DNA of 35,050 bases from a virus, in the IMG/VR virus record IMGVR_UViG_3300030104_000562, positions 1 through 35,050 of that record. The stretch is one strand, 5' to 3'. The notes beneath the pieces are model-generated. The model was not told the origin of the DNA. It worked only from the letters and a program-made list of their open reading frames with translations, and did not search any database. Numbering within the stretch: position 1 is the stretch's first letter; each line of letters starts with the position of its first letter. This document shows, piece by piece, positions 1 to 10,025 of this stretch. The position numbers and the translations under genes were made by a program.

Positions 1-101
1 TAAAGCTGTAAACGCAGTACATTTACCTACTCCGCCTTCAACAATGTATGTATTTAACATTTTGTTCCTTTCATTCGTTATTGTTTATTATTTATTTTTT
101 T
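1..101. repeat. Terminal overlap, copy 1 (circle closure)
   Basis: This stretch repeats at 34950-35050 with 100 of 101 bases identical. The only difference is base 3 (a) against 34952 (g). It marks the point where a circular contig was cut. Bases 1-60 are a second copy of the first 20 codons of the leftward glycosyltransferase-like gene (start codon at 60), so they are not an extra gene. The mismatch changes Leu codon 20 from CTA to TTA, which is synonymous. Whether virions carry a true terminal repeat cannot be decided from this. Confidence 0.93.
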
Positions 102-3100
102 TTCAATTCTTCTATTTCTTCTGATAATTCTTGTATTGCTTTTACTAACATAGGTATTAATGCACCCTCTGCTATTCTTTGTCTACCATCTAAAGTATCT
201 TCTTCTTGCCACATATCAAAACCGTCTTTTAATTCTGGGTGATTGTCTATTGCTTGTTTTACTTCTTGTGCAATAAATCCATGATTGATTTTATCATTAT
301 TGTATCGTTTTTCAGAACCAACAACATGAGTTCTTAATTCTTCTGGAATATCTTTTTCTTTTCTCCATCTATAGGTTACAGGTCTTAAATCATTTATAAA
401 ACTTAAACCAGCGGTATCATCTTGAATATCTTCTTTTAATCTTTGATCTGATGGTGCTGTTATAGAAGTTGCACCAAAAGCAATTCTTGAATCTAAGCCA
501 ACATTACCAAAAGTCATGGCGTTGGCTATACTTGCAACACTAAAACCTATTGATATAGTGTTACTTGTTCCAGCTGCATCAGCACAAGTATCATAACCAA
601 GAAATACATTATTACCACCTGTTGTGTTTTCTTCTCCAGCACTCCTACCTATAGCTGTATTACAACAACCTGTTGTATTATTTTTTAATGCTTCGTTACC
701 TATAGCAGTATTTAAACATCCTGTAGTATTATCTTCTAAAGCTGTTTCTCCAAGAGCAGAATTTCTTTCTCCTGTTGTATTAGCTAATAAAGCATTTGCA
801 CCCAAAGCTACGTTACATCCACCTGTCGTGTTAGCACATAATGAATTTAAACCTACAGCACTATTTCTTTCACCTGTAGTAGTTTTATGTAAGGCTTGTC
901 TTCCAAGTCCTACGTTAAAATCTGCTGATGTGTTTTCAAATAAAGCAGAATGACCAACAGCAACGTTACCAGCACCTGTGGTAAGTTCTTGCATTGCACT
1001 TTTTCCAATAACTATATTACAGTTTGCTGTGGTGCCTGATACACCAGCTTCTCTACCTATAAATATATTTTGGCAACCAGTAGTAATTGCTTTTCCAGCT
1101 TCAGTACCTACAGCTGTATTGTCTGCACCTGTTGTATTAGCATTTAAAGCTAAAGAACCTACTGCTACATTAGTACCACCTGTTGTGTTAGCAAATAAAG
1201 CATCTCTACCAACTGCAACATTTTGACTAGCTGTTGTATTAGCACATAAAGCATTATCTCCAACTGCAACATTAAAAGTTCCTGTTGTTGTCAATCTCAT
1301 TGTATTATCACCGACTGCTGTATTACTGTTACCAGTGGTGTGACTACATAAAGCATTATAACCAACAGCGGTATTAGCAAATCCTGTTGTGTTAGCTGTT
1401 AGAGTACTTTCACCAACTCCTGTATTATGATTAGATGTTGTACTAGCATCTAAAGAATACGCACCTATTGCTGTGTTTCCAGCTCCTGTGCTGTTTGTTT
1501 TTAAAGCACCAGAGCCAAGAGCTGTATTATTACTTGCTGTAGTGTTAGCACACATAGCTTCTTTACCAACTGCTGTGTTTTCAGTTCCTGTCGTATTTGC
1601 ACCTAACGCATACCAACCAACTGCTGTATTATTATCTGCTGTAGTACTTAAAAGTAAAGCAGCTCTTCCTAAAGCTGTATTATTATCTCCTGTTGTATTA
1701 GTAAAAAGAGCTTGTTGTCCAACAGCTGTATTTTGACATCCTGTTGTAGTAGATTTTGCAGCACTAGCTCCAACTGCTGTATTACAAGATGCTGTAGTGT
1801 TAGCATTTAATGCTTCTTTTCCTAATACTGTGTTTGCAGTTCCTGTTGTGTTAGAAATCATAGATTGATGACCAACTGATGTATTATCATTTGCTGTAGT
1901 ATTTTGTTGTAAAGAATCCTTCCCAATTCCAATATTCCTAGAACCAGTAGTGTTTACATATAAAGATGCTGGACCTATTCCTACATTGTGAAAAGCTGTT
2001 GTATTATTATATAAAGCATCTTTACCTATTGCAGTATTTTCAGCACCAGTTGTATTATTTTCTAAAGTTTGATAACCAATACCAGTATTAGAAGAACCTG
2101 TTGTATTATCTTTTAAAGAACTTTTTCCTAATGCTGTATTGTTACTTGCTGTTATATTAGATAATAAAGCACCACATCCTATTCCTGTATTTGATGCACC
2201 AGATGTATTAGCGGATAAAGCACTTGCACCAATAGCTGTATTTGATGCACCAGATAAAGAACCATCATCTAAAGCTGTATCTCCTAAAGCGACATTACCT
2301 GTTCCTGTTGGATAGTTACCATCTAGTTTAATTGTGCCACTTGCTATATCTAAATTACCAGTACCAGTTATACTATTTGAATTTAAGTCTAAGTTACCAC
2401 CAAGTTGAGGTGAACTGTCGTCAACAACATTTGCTATTCCTGGTGAAATAGCTACCCAAGACGAACCATTGTAAAATTTTAAATTACTATCTCCAGTTAC
2501 AAAAGCTAGATCTCCAGCATCTAAACTTGAAGTAGGATTTGAAGATGTAACTCTATATCTTTCTGCAAAACTATTTACGCCAGTTATATTAGCAGCAACA
2601 GTTGCCATGTTAGTTACATTGGTAGAAGTACCTAAATTATTCATTGCAGTAACATTTGCTGAAGTACCAAGTACATTCATGTCATTAACTACATCTGCTG
2701 TAGCTAGTGTGTTCATATCTGATACAACATCCGCTGTAGCTAATGTATTCATATCAGTTACTACATCACTTGTTCCAAGTGTATTCATATCTGCAACCAC
2801 ATCTGTAGTTGCTAAAATATTCATATCATTAACTACATCTGTTGTAGCTAGTATTGCCATGTCAGCTACTACTGCACTAGCAGATAAAGTATTAATATTA
2901 GTTTGTTCAGATGAAGTTGGTTTTAAACTTTGCCATGTAGAACCTGTGTAATTTTTCATTACATTATCTGTAGAATTAAAATATAAAGCTCCAGTTAATA
3001 AAGCATTACCATCATTATCTGTAGATGGATCAGAAGATTTAGCACCTAAGTATCTGTCATCAAAACTATCAAAACTAGCTGCTGCATTAGTTTCAGAAGT

Positions 3101-3910
3101 TGCAGCGGCAGTTGCAGAGTTAGCAGATGCAGTTGCACTATTTGCTGAAGCTGTTGCAGAATTAGCACTAGCTGTAGCTGAGTTTGCAGAAGCTGTTGCT
3201 GAAGTAGACGCTGCATTAGCTGAAGTGGTTGCACTAGCTGCATCAACAATTAAATCCCATTTAGCTGAATCTGTATTTGTTGTAAGCGGTTGTGAACCAG
3301 AAGATGTATGTGCTGTGTTTGCTAAAAAAATATTATTTGTACTTGTGTCTTTTACTAAATCTCTAACTTGATAAGCAGTTGATGCGGACCAATTACCTTT
3401 AAAAGTTCCTAGTTCTTGTACTACTGCTAATTCTCCAGAACCATCAAAAGATAAAACTTTATTAGCTCTATCTGTTGAACCTACAGTAAACTCTGTAGAT
3501 GTCATTGTGTTTGTTCTTGATAATTTAAGTGATCTGTCTACTTCCTCTTGAACCTGTTGAGTGGTCATGGTTGCACGATCCAAACCCTCTTCGTGAGATT
3601 CCGCAGGGAATGGATCATTAGCAATATAATCTATTGCTTGAGTTTGCGGAACTTCTCTAATGATCACAACTGTTTCACCAGACGCTGGAGTATTACCAGA
3701 TGTAAAAGTTATTGAACCTCCACTAGCATCTCCTGCACCAGCTACTGTATAGTGAGTAGTTAAAGTCTTAACAGTTTCAGCACCTGTGCTGTCTGTTCTA
3801 ATAATTACAATTAAATCTGAGTCTGCAAATATTTTATATCCATAAGCAAATTGGGTTGTACTCCCATTACCAGAGTAGGAATTCTTTACTGTAGTTGAAG
3901 ATACTGTCAT
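92..3910 (-). CDS. Tail fibre protein, T7-type N terminus, S74 self-cleaving C terminus
   Basis: A 1272-residue fibre. Residues 1 to about 150 match the T7 gp17 N-terminal (Phage_T7_tail) pattern that anchors the fibre to the tail. Then come Ala/Ser/Asn-rich heptads, eight 12-residue DVV-x-DMN-type repeats, and about 34 repeats of 17 residues of the form NTAVGxxALxxNTTGxx. The C terminus, from about residue 1153 (SDQRLK...), is an intramolecular chaperone of peptidase family S74, which trims itself after trimer assembly. It ends in a Glu/Lys coiled coil. It is the last structural gene before the circle junction. The fibre probably reads the host receptor. The many antisense ORFs across it are by-products of the repeats. 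Confidence 0.93.
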   Translation of the reverse strand: MTVSSTTVKNSYSGNGSTTQFAYGYKIFADSDLIVIIRTDSTGAETVKTLTTHYTVAGAGDASGGSITFTSGNTPASGETVVIIREVPQTQAIDYIANDPFPAESHEEGLDRATMTTQQVQEEVDRSLKLSRTNTMTSTEFTVGSTDRANKVLSFDGSGELAVVQELGTFKGNWSASTAYQVRDLVKDTSTNNIFLANTAHTSSGSQPLTTNTDSAKWDLIVDAASATTSANAASTSATASANSATASANSATASANSATASANSATAAATSETNAAASFDSFDDRYLGAKSSDPSTDNDGNALLTGALYFNSTDNVMKNYTGSTWQSLKPTSSEQTNINTLSASAVVADMAILATTDVVNDMNILATTDVVADMNTLGTSDVVTDMNTLATADVVSDMNTLATADVVNDMNVLGTSANVTAMNNLGTSTNVTNMATVAANITGVNSFAERYRVTSSNPTSSLDAGDLAFVTGDSNLKFYNGSSWVAISPGIANVVDDSSPQLGGNLDLNSNSITGTGNLDIASGTIKLDGNYPTGTGNVALGDTALDDGSLSGASNTAIGASALSANTSGASNTGIGCGALLSNITASNNTALGKSSLKDNTTGSSNTGIGYQTLENNTTGAENTAIGKDALYNNTTAFHNVGIGPASLYVNTTGSRNIGIGKDSLQQNTTANDNTSVGHQSMISNTTGTANTVLGKEALNANTTASCNTAVGASAAKSTTTGCQNTAVGQQALFTNTTGDNNTALGRAALLLSTTADNNTAVGWYALGANTTGTENTAVGKEAMCANTTASNNTALGSGALKTNSTGAGNTAIGAYSLDASTTSNHNTGVGESTLTANTTGFANTAVGYNALCSHTTGNSNTAVGDNTMRLTTTGTFNVAVGDNALCANTTASQNVAVGRDALFANTTGGTNVAVGSLALNANTTGADNTAVGTEAGKAITTGCQNIFIGREAGVSGTTANCNIVIGKSAMQELTTGAGNVAVGHSALFENTSADFNVGLGRQALHKTTTGERNSAVGLNSLCANTTGGCNVALGANALLANTTGERNSALGETALEDNTTGCLNTAIGNEALKNNTTGCCNTAIGRSAGEENTTGGNNVFLGYDTCADAAGTSNTISIGFSVASIANAMTFGNVGLDSRIAFGATSITAPSDQRLKEDIQDDTAGLSFINDLRPVTYRWRKEKDIPEELRTHVVGSEKRYNNDKINHGFIAQEVKQAIDNHPELKDGFDMWQEEDTLDGRQRIAEGALIPMLVKAIQELSEEIEELKKK
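569..2296 (-). repeat. About 34 tandem 17-residue (51-bp) repeats in the tail fibre
   Basis: Codons between 2296 and 569 form about 34 consecutive units of 51 bp. The consensus is NTA(V/I)GxxAL..NTTGxx; Asn at position 1 and Gly at position 5 are nearly invariant, and the Thr-Thr of NTTG is frequent. The first unit has 18 residues and the last is cut short. The units differ from each other at DNA level, so this is an old, diverged array rather than a recent expansion. A repeating beta fold in a trimeric shaft is likely. Unit number could vary between strains by recombination. Confidence 0.9.
2588..2875 (-). repeat. Eight 12-residue (36-bp) repeats in the tail fibre
   Basis: Exactly 288 bp encode eight 12-residue units of the form (D/A)VV-x-DM-N-x-L-(A/G)-T-x, for example DVVNDMNILATT. 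The hydrophobic spacing suggests a helical or coiled shaft segment. It lies between the Ala/Ser heptads (about 3103-3210) and the 17-residue array. Confidence 0.85.
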
Positions 3911-3927
3911 ATTACTATTCCTATATA

Positions 3928-6900
3928 CTATTTATTACTTTGTTCAACATTTTTAATAATTTGTAAACCTTTTTGAGCAAGACCAATTCTAGTCTTGTAA
4001 AGGTCATCTATTAAATCTCTCTTCTCTTCTGCAGTAAAGAGTGTACCATCCTCTTTCATTTTTGCATTGTATATAACCTTTATATCTTTTGATAGTTCTT
4101 TCATACCTTTTTGTATATCTAAAACTGCCATTATATCAAAATTAACTTTCTTAGATTCTTTTAAATATCCATCTATATCTCCTATCTTATCCAGATATTC
4201 TACTGTATTCAATATGGTTTTGTATGGTTTAAGTGATTCATAAAATACTTGTATTGATTTAGAATATCCATAGACATCTTTAGCTTGAAATACTCTAATT
4301 CCAGGTATTTTTGTTAATGGATCTTCTGGTTTAATTGGATCATCTATAAGTCCACCCTTTATTGCTATAGTGTTAATAGCTTCTTTAGCCATTCTACCAA
4401 CTGAACCAAAATAAGAATCATAAATATTTTCTACATATATTGGATTTGCAAAATAATTATCAGCTCCAACCATAGTTGCTAAATTTTCTGATAATGCTTT
4501 TATAGTTGGATTTGTATACTCTGTAGAATAATAAGAGTTAAGCATATCTTTTGGAGCATCTGGTGGTAAAATTGGAGCTTCTCTAAATATACTATAGTCA
4601 AATTGATTTTCTATAAAAGGTCTTAAAAATGTTGGAATTGGAGTATAACCTTTTGCGTGTTCTTTTAAAAATTCTTTTGTATATTTCATAAATTCTTGTT
4701 TTTCATTTTTTCTCATGTAGTCATAAACTTTTTCAGTAAGATTAGAAAAGAAAGTACCTACTTCAAATCCTTTTGGAAAAAATCTTCCTTCACCATTTAC
4801 TTTTGTATAGTATTTATTATTTCTAATGTAGTCTGGAAGTTCTTCAAAATCTTCATCAAGCTCACCATTATCTTTTACATTTGAAAAATAAAAATATGTT
4901 GTTGGTAATACTACAGTAAGTCCAATCATACTTAAAAATTTTGTAGGTCTATCTCTAAATGCTTCATAGGCTTTTACAGATCCTTGTATTCTTGCATTAA
5001 AAAATGGAACACCTTTATTTATTCTTGCACCTGCAGTTCCTTTTTTTGAATAATCTAATAAATCTTTTGATTCAAATCCTGCTCTTTCTAAAGCATCTCT
5101 TTCTGATAAACCTTTTTTCTTAGCTGCTTTAAGAACTTTATTTAACATAGCAACTCTAGTAGCTTCTTCTGAAATTTCTGTTACATATCTAAACTGTCCT
5201 AATATTGGTGTAGAGTATTCATTTCTCATAACACCTTTATTTAATATTTGATGAACAGGTGTATCATACACTGTTCTATCTAATGATCTTAATGTACTAA
5301 AAGCTGCACCACTTTTTAAATAATTTTTATATGCTTGTGTAGCTCTTTTAGGATCTTTAAAAACAACATGAAATATTCCTAATATTGAATCTACAATAGG
5401 TAGCCATCCTACTTTTGATAAAAAAGTTGCGTTCATTGTATCTTTAAAGAAGTTTGGCAAAGCAAAATCTGGAGTTACGATTGCACCTGTTCTTAAAAAT
5501 CTAGTTGGTGCTGTTAAAAATCTTACTATAAAATCCATACTTGGATTATCCATAACTCTAAAAGCAGTAACTAAATCTTCACCAACTTCCCATACTTCAT
5601 ATTTACCAGTTTTTGTATTTCTAAAAGAAATAGAGGTAGCATCTGGATAAACAACTTCTTGTCTAAATATAGAAAGTTCTTCAACACCTTTATCTGAAAG
5701 TTTGTCTAATGCTTCTTTATCAAAAAATTTTTCTAATTCTTTTCTTTGAACTTTAATTGGTTTTAAATCACCTTTTTTCTTTCTTATCCATTTAAGTGCT
5801 TCCGAATCTTTTTTTTGAGCTTGTAAAATAGTATTAATAAAATCATTCTTAGCTTTGTTAAGCTCTGTCATTCTTACAATGTAATCTGTATTTTTAACAA
5901 TACTTTCAAATGGATCTATAATTTTTGCTTTTGATCCTTTTAATTGTTTAAATGGATTACTTGATCCTTTTATAAATCCAGATTCAAATGGTTTAGGTAA
6001 TTCTCTAGCCATAGGAATATAGTTTTTATTTATTTCTCTAAATGCGTTGTATGCTTCTTTAGTAATCAATCCTCCATCAAAAGCATATTTTAAAACAGAT
6101 TCTTGATATGCGTCTATTTTTTTTGCAGCTTGTTCATAGGTAATCATCTTACCTGTTTCTGGATCTTTAACTTTTTCTTTGCTATATTTTTTCAAAAATA
6201 TTTCTGCGTTTGGAATATCAACACCAGTTTCTTTATTTCTTTTTGCAAGAGTTACTGCGTGTCTGTTTGTTAAATAGGTGCTTAACAAATTTAATTCAGT
6301 TTTATCTTTTACAAAAGGTTTGACAATAGATATTAAAGAAGGTCCAGTTTCACCTAGTGTTTTAAAATCAAGAGTTCCAAATTCAATGAAGTGTGCTGAT
6401 CTACCCTTCATACCTTCTTGTAATCTTAGAAATTCGTAGTCATTTAATTTTTCAATTCCTGTTTTAGTTTTAACATTTATTTCTTTCAATGCTTCTAATA
6501 CAGGATATTTTTGATCTATTGCTTTAATTACAAATTTTCTTTTAGAAGTTTTAGCTGATTGTTTTACAGTTTCTTTAATTTGCTGTAGTGTAATTGGAAG
6601 TTTAGTTGTTTCAAAAGAAATATTCTCTGCAGCTTTACTTGCAATAGGATCTTCAAATCTTGGTTTCTCTATAACTTTTATATCTTGTTTTGGTATTTCT
6701 ATTTTTTTAGCATCTTTTATTTCGTAAGCTCTGACAGTTACATTGTTTGATAATATATCTTCTCTTACTGTTCTATTTTTTGCTAAATCTAAAGCTACAT
6801 CTGTAGGGTTTTTTCCATAATCAACAAAAATTTGTTTTGCTTTTTTTTCTGCTTTTTTCTTAGGTAATCTAATATTAAATAAACTAAACAATAAAGAAGT

Positions 6901-7740
6901 AGAAGCAAACTCTCCCATACTTGGTATTTCTTCATCTAATAATAATCCTGTTCCTTGATAACCAATTATTTGAGCTGCAGTTCTTGATATATATCTTTCA
7001 GCTAATGCTTTACCACCAGGAAGTTTTAGCATAGGTAAAGCTAGTGATGCAGAAAACTTTGCACCTTCTTTAACACCTTCCATTAAAGTTTCTTCTAATA
7101 ATATTTTCATAACATCAGAAGGTTTACCTTCATCTTGATTTTCTAAAACTTTTAAAATAGTTGCTCTAGTTGTGGTAGGTATCATTGCACCTGTAAATCC
7201 AGCACCTAATTGACCTGCTGGTAAACCAATTAAAGCACTTCCAGCATAAATTGGAGAATCAACAACTAATGTTCCTAGTGTTGTAAGAAACTCCTCGGTC
7301 CAAGTATAATCTTCTGGTCTTGGTAATTTTAATGCTTCTGGAGTACCCTCACCTTTTGCTGCTCGTTTGTATAAATTCCACTGATTTGTTCCTAAAATTT
7401 GTTCAGCCATATAGTCTCCATCAAATTTTTCTCCTACTACAGTTTCTTTAATATCTTTTTTTAGTTCTTTTAATTGGTCAAATCTAGTTTGTGCTGTTTG
7501 ATAAGACATCTCCTCTTCTGATATTATAATACCTTTTCTAGATAAATAATCTCTAGCAACATTGCTAACGTAATCTTTTACAATTTTAGTATCTGGTTCG
7601 AATTTAAATTCATTAGCAATTTCTTGATTGGTAAATCCACCTTCTTGAAGTTCTTTTATTTTGCCTTGTTTCCAAGCTGTAATGTCTTTTTGTTCAAAAC
7701 CACCTTCTTGTAATAGTGTTTGTTCTTCAAGTAGATTCAT
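3928..7740 (-). CDS. Large internal virion protein (T7 gp16 position), LPD38-like region
   Basis: At 1270 residues this is one of the two longest proteins. It occupies the T7 gp16 position, between the gp15-like protein and the fibre, so it is probably an internal core protein ejected with the DNA. Residues of about 720-930 (PTRFLR.G, PDFALPN..KD, then a long helical stretch ending in a hydrophobic segment, SMIGLTVVLPTTYFYF) resemble large polyvalent-protein domain LPD38. The N terminus has two LQEGGF-type short repeats. I see no lytic transglycosylase motif like that at the N terminus of T7 gp16. It starts 2 bases from the end of the upstream gene, so the two are probably co-translated. Confidence 0.8.
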   Translation of the reverse strand: MNLLEEQTLLQEGGFEQKDITAWKQGKIKELQEGGFTNQEIANEFKFEPDTKIVKDYVSNVARDYLSRKGIIISEEEMSYQTAQTRFDQLKELKKDIKETVVGEKFDGDYMAEQILGTNQWNLYKRAAKGEGTPEALKLPRPEDYTWTEEFLTTLGTLVVDSPIYAGSALIGLPAGQLGAGFTGAMIPTTTRATILKVLENQDEGKPSDVMKILLEETLMEGVKEGAKFSASLALPMLKLPGGKALAERYISRTAAQIIGYQGTGLLLDEEIPSMGEFASTSLLFSLFNIRLPKKKAEKKAKQIFVDYGKNPTDVALDLAKNRTVREDILSNNVTVRAYEIKDAKKIEIPKQDIKVIEKPRFEDPIASKAAENISFETTKLPITLQQIKETVKQSAKTSKRKFVIKAIDQKYPVLEALKEINVKTKTGIEKLNDYEFLRLQEGMKGRSAHFIEFGTLDFKTLGETGPSLISIVKPFVKDKTELNLLSTYLTNRHAVTLAKRNKETGVDIPNAEIFLKKYSKEKVKDPETGKMITYEQAAKKIDAYQESVLKYAFDGGLITKEAYNAFREINKNYIPMARELPKPFESGFIKGSSNPFKQLKGSKAKIIDPFESIVKNTDYIVRMTELNKAKNDFINTILQAQKKDSEALKWIRKKKGDLKPIKVQRKELEKFFDKEALDKLSDKGVEELSIFRQEVVYPDATSISFRNTKTGKYEVWEVGEDLVTAFRVMDNPSMDFIVRFLTAPTRFLRTGAIVTPDFALPNFFKDTMNATFLSKVGWLPIVDSILGIFHVVFKDPKRATQAYKNYLKSGAAFSTLRSLDRTVYDTPVHQILNKGVMRNEYSTPILGQFRYVTEISEEATRVAMLNKVLKAAKKKGLSERDALERAGFESKDLLDYSKKGTAGARINKGVPFFNARIQGSVKAYEAFRDRPTKFLSMIGLTVVLPTTYFYFSNVKDNGELDEDFEELPDYIRNNKYYTKVNGEGRFFPKGFEVGTFFSNLTEKVYDYMRKNEKQEFMKYTKEFLKEHAKGYTPIPTFLRPFIENQFDYSIFREAPILPPDAPKDMLNSYYSTEYTNPTIKALSENLATMVGADNYFANPIYVENIYDSYFGSVGRMAKEAINTIAIKGGLIDDPIKPEDPLTKIPGIRVFQAKDVYGYSKSIQVFYESLKPYKTILNTVEYLDKIGDIDGYLKESKKVNFDIMAVLDIQKGMKELSKDIKVIYNAKMKEDGTLFTAEEKRDLIDDLYKTRIGLAQKGLQIIKNVEQSNK

Positions 7741-7741
7741 A

Positions 7742-9340
7742 TTAATTATCTAAAACACTTCCTTTCATTACATTTTCTTTAGTAACTTTTTTTTTCTTTC
7801 TTTTGTCTATACTACCATCTTCTTTTACATAAAATTCAGTAATTCTATTTATGTAATCGCTTGGTGTTTCATCTACCTTTCTTTTAAAAAAAGTATTTTC
7901 TAGTACTGGTTCTTCTTTTTTTGCAGTATTAAGTAAAGCATCTTTAACTTGTGATTTAGTAGGAGTGTAATCTAAAATATCTTTAGCAATATAATTATCT
8001 GATGTTGAATCTAATAGTTTAGCTACAGGTATATTGTTTCTTATTCCATCTATAAATTTACGATGCATATCTTGTCTAAAAGAACTTAATCTATTATTAT
8101 AGTTTTCATCAAAATATTTAGAGCTTACTGATCCTTCAATCAAAGGAATTACTTTATCCATAAAATTAAAAAATTGTTTGTTAGCTTCTATTAATTGTGA
8201 ATTTTGTTGATTATCAAAAATGTTATTAAAAAAATTATCATCATCTAAATTAATAGATCCATCACCTATTCTTTCTGTAATACTTTTAGCTTCTGTTTCT
8301 CCAGCTAATAAAAATTTTTCAAAAGGATGTTTGATTTCATTGTTTAAAATTTTTTTAATAATTTTATCATTAGTTAAATAATTATTGTCTTTACTAATTT
8401 TATTATCAATAACTTTATTATTTAATTCAGTAATTTGATTATCATATTCTTCATTACCTGTTGAATAATATAAAGATATTTCATCTGGTTTTATTCCTAA
8501 TGGAGCATCTGGTTTATTTCCTTTTAGTACAGCTACAACTTTCTTTTTAGATTCTATTAAATTAATATTAGTTTGATAATTTACCATATTTTTTTGAAAA
8601 GTAGATAGCTCTCTAAGTTCTTTTTTTAATTTTAATCTATCTTCTCCAGTAATACTTGAATAATTTTTAGGATCATCTAAAGATGCTAATGCTGCAAAAG
8701 CATTATCATTTGCAATCTTTCTTACCATTTCTGTTTCAACAAGAGCTGGTAATTTTCTTTTATAAATTTCTAAATCTGCTTCAGAAATTAATCCCTCATT
8801 AACTAAACTTTGATATTCTGCGGTTATAGATTCTGCTAAAATTGCAAAATTAAATGAATTTTTATCTTCTACAGCAGTTGTAATTTTATTTGTAACTACA
8901 CTATTAACTTGATCAACTCTTGTTTTAACCATGTTAGCTCTAGTTTGTTTTAAAATATTATTAACATAAGATGGTTTGTTAGATGAAATATTTAAATCAA
9001 AATATCTTTGAATGTAATTATTACTTGCTTTTGATTTGTATTTATCAACTACTTGTTTGTAACCAGCATTAAAAAAATTAACACCTTCATCTGGTGTAGA
9101 TTTTAATTTAGCTTGTTCTTTTATTTCTAATAATTCTTGATTGGCATCTGCAATTAATTTTCCACCTTCTACTTTATTAGATATTTCTTTTTCTTTAACA
9201 TAAAATTGTGTTACCGCATTAGCAGCAGGTAATAATGCTCCAGCTAAACTGCTTTTAGGTGAAATTTGTATATTACTTTTTACAGCTCCAACTTCAGCAG
9301 TGGGTGCAACTTGAGATGTAAATGTAGGTATCTTTGGCAT
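7742..9340 (-). CDS. Internal virion protein (T7 gp15 position)
   Basis: A 532-residue, Lys/Asn/Glu-rich, mostly helical protein. It lies between the HNH-like gene and the large gp16-position protein, where T7-like podoviruses encode the middle internal core protein. The N terminus (MPKIPTFTSQVAPTAEVGA) is a short Pro/Thr-rich segment, followed by long helical stretches. No catalytic motif is visible. The start codon shares one base with the end of the upstream gene (9340). The assignment rests on position and composition more than on sequence recognition. Confidence 0.7.
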   Translation of the reverse strand: MPKIPTFTSQVAPTAEVGAVKSNIQISPKSSLAGALLPAANAVTQFYVKEKEISNKVEGGKLIADANQELLEIKEQAKLKSTPDEGVNFFNAGYKQVVDKYKSKASNNYIQRYFDLNISSNKPSYVNNILKQTRANMVKTRVDQVNSVVTNKITTAVEDKNSFNFAILAESITAEYQSLVNEGLISEADLEIYKRKLPALVETEMVRKIANDNAFAALASLDDPKNYSSITGEDRLKLKKELRELSTFQKNMVNYQTNINLIESKKKVVAVLKGNKPDAPLGIKPDEISLYYSTGNEEYDNQITELNNKVIDNKISKDNNYLTNDKIIKKILNNEIKHPFEKFLLAGETEAKSITERIGDGSINLDDDNFFNNIFDNQQNSQLIEANKQFFNFMDKVIPLIEGSVSSKYFDENYNNRLSSFRQDMHRKFIDGIRNNIPVAKLLDSTSDNYIAKDILDYTPTKSQVKDALLNTAKKEEPVLENTFFKRKVDETPSDYINRITEFYVKEDGSIDKRKKKKVTKENVMKGSVLDN

Positions 9341-9558
9341 TATCTGTTCCTTGATCTGTTAGAAGATTTAGATCTTACTCTTAAATTACTTCTACTATTG
9401 TTTCTAGGGTTTCTATCTTTGTGATCTATATCTTTACCCAATATACTAGAACCAAGTTTTTTTTTCATAATTCTTCTTGCAGTATTTCTACCAGCTCTAT
9501 TTTTTTTTTGTTTTGTTTTAGAGTGGTAGTTTTTATATTCTGATTTATAATTTCTCAT
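9340..9558 (-). CDS. Small HNH-like protein
   Basis: A 72-residue, very basic protein. The C-terminal half carries an HNH-type core: Asp-His at 45-46, then DRNPRNN (48-54) and S-N-L-R (57-60). These match the His, Asn and Asn-Leu positions of small phage HNH endonucleases. The N-terminal half (KSEYKNYHSK, then R/K-rich helices) is typical of a family often found beside internal virion genes in marine podoviruses. It may act in DNA processing or packaging, or be a domesticated homing enzyme. It is tightly packed between two virion genes. Confidence 0.65.
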   Translation of the reverse strand: MRNYKSEYKNYHSKTKQKKNRAGRNTARRIMKKKLGSSILGKDIDHKDRNPRNNSRSNLRVRSKSSNRSRNR

Positions 9559-9560
9559 TA

Positions 9561-10025
9561 CTAACTAAACATCCCCATTTGTTTCATTGTTAATAAACTA
9601 GAACCAGCTTGTGAAAGATAACCAATAGCTTGTTGTCTACCTTGCATCCTTGCTATTGATCCAGACATTCTAGCAAAATTAGCTTCTTCTAATTTTTTAG
9701 CTTCAGCAACTTTACCATTGTATTCTATAACATCTCTTTGAAGTTCAGCTTGTTCAGCATTAGATTGTAAAATATTTAATGCAGTACCAGATATTTCTAC
9801 ACCACTTTTTAATATAGCAACTTTTGTAGTAGATTGAAACTTCTCAAAACTTTGATTAAATTTTGCAATATTAAATTCTGTTAATTTAGCTTGAGCTTCT
9901 GCTTCTTGTTTTGCAATAACAGCATTTCTGTTAGCAACGCTTTGATTAAATTTTCCAATATCACTCGCTTGTTTAGCAGCAACTAAACTTAAAGCTGGTC
10001 CAACAAAAGGTAAAGCTGCTCCCAT
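9561..10025 (-). CDS. Internal virion protein (T7 gp14-like)
   Basis: 154 residues: a hydrophobic Gly/Ala-rich N terminus (MGAALPFVGPALSLVAA), then a long helical region rich in Ala, Gln, Asn and Glu (residues 20-130) and a Met-rich tail. T7 gp14-type proteins that help form the ejection channel in the outer membrane have this layout. The start shares one base with the stop of the upstream acetyltransferase-like gene. Family assignment is by layout and position. Confidence 0.7.
   Translation of the reverse strand: MGAALPFVGPALSLVAAKQASDIGKFNQSVANRNAVIAKQEAEAQAKLTEFNIAKFNQSFEKFQSTTKVAILKSGVEISGTALNILQSNAEQAELQRDVIEYNGKVAEAKKLEEANFARMSGSIARMQGRQQAIGYLSQAGSSLLTMKQMGMFS

Noticed and set aside
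48-2951. Several plus-strand open frames of 64-114 codons across the tail fibre gene
   Set aside because: They are antisense to the repeat array, have repeat-derived low-complexity translations and no ribosome sites.
3928-7740. Lytic transglycosylase domain as in T7 gp16
   Set aside because: No catalytic Glu in a transglycosylase-like context is seen near the N terminus. Only position supports the gp16 comparison.
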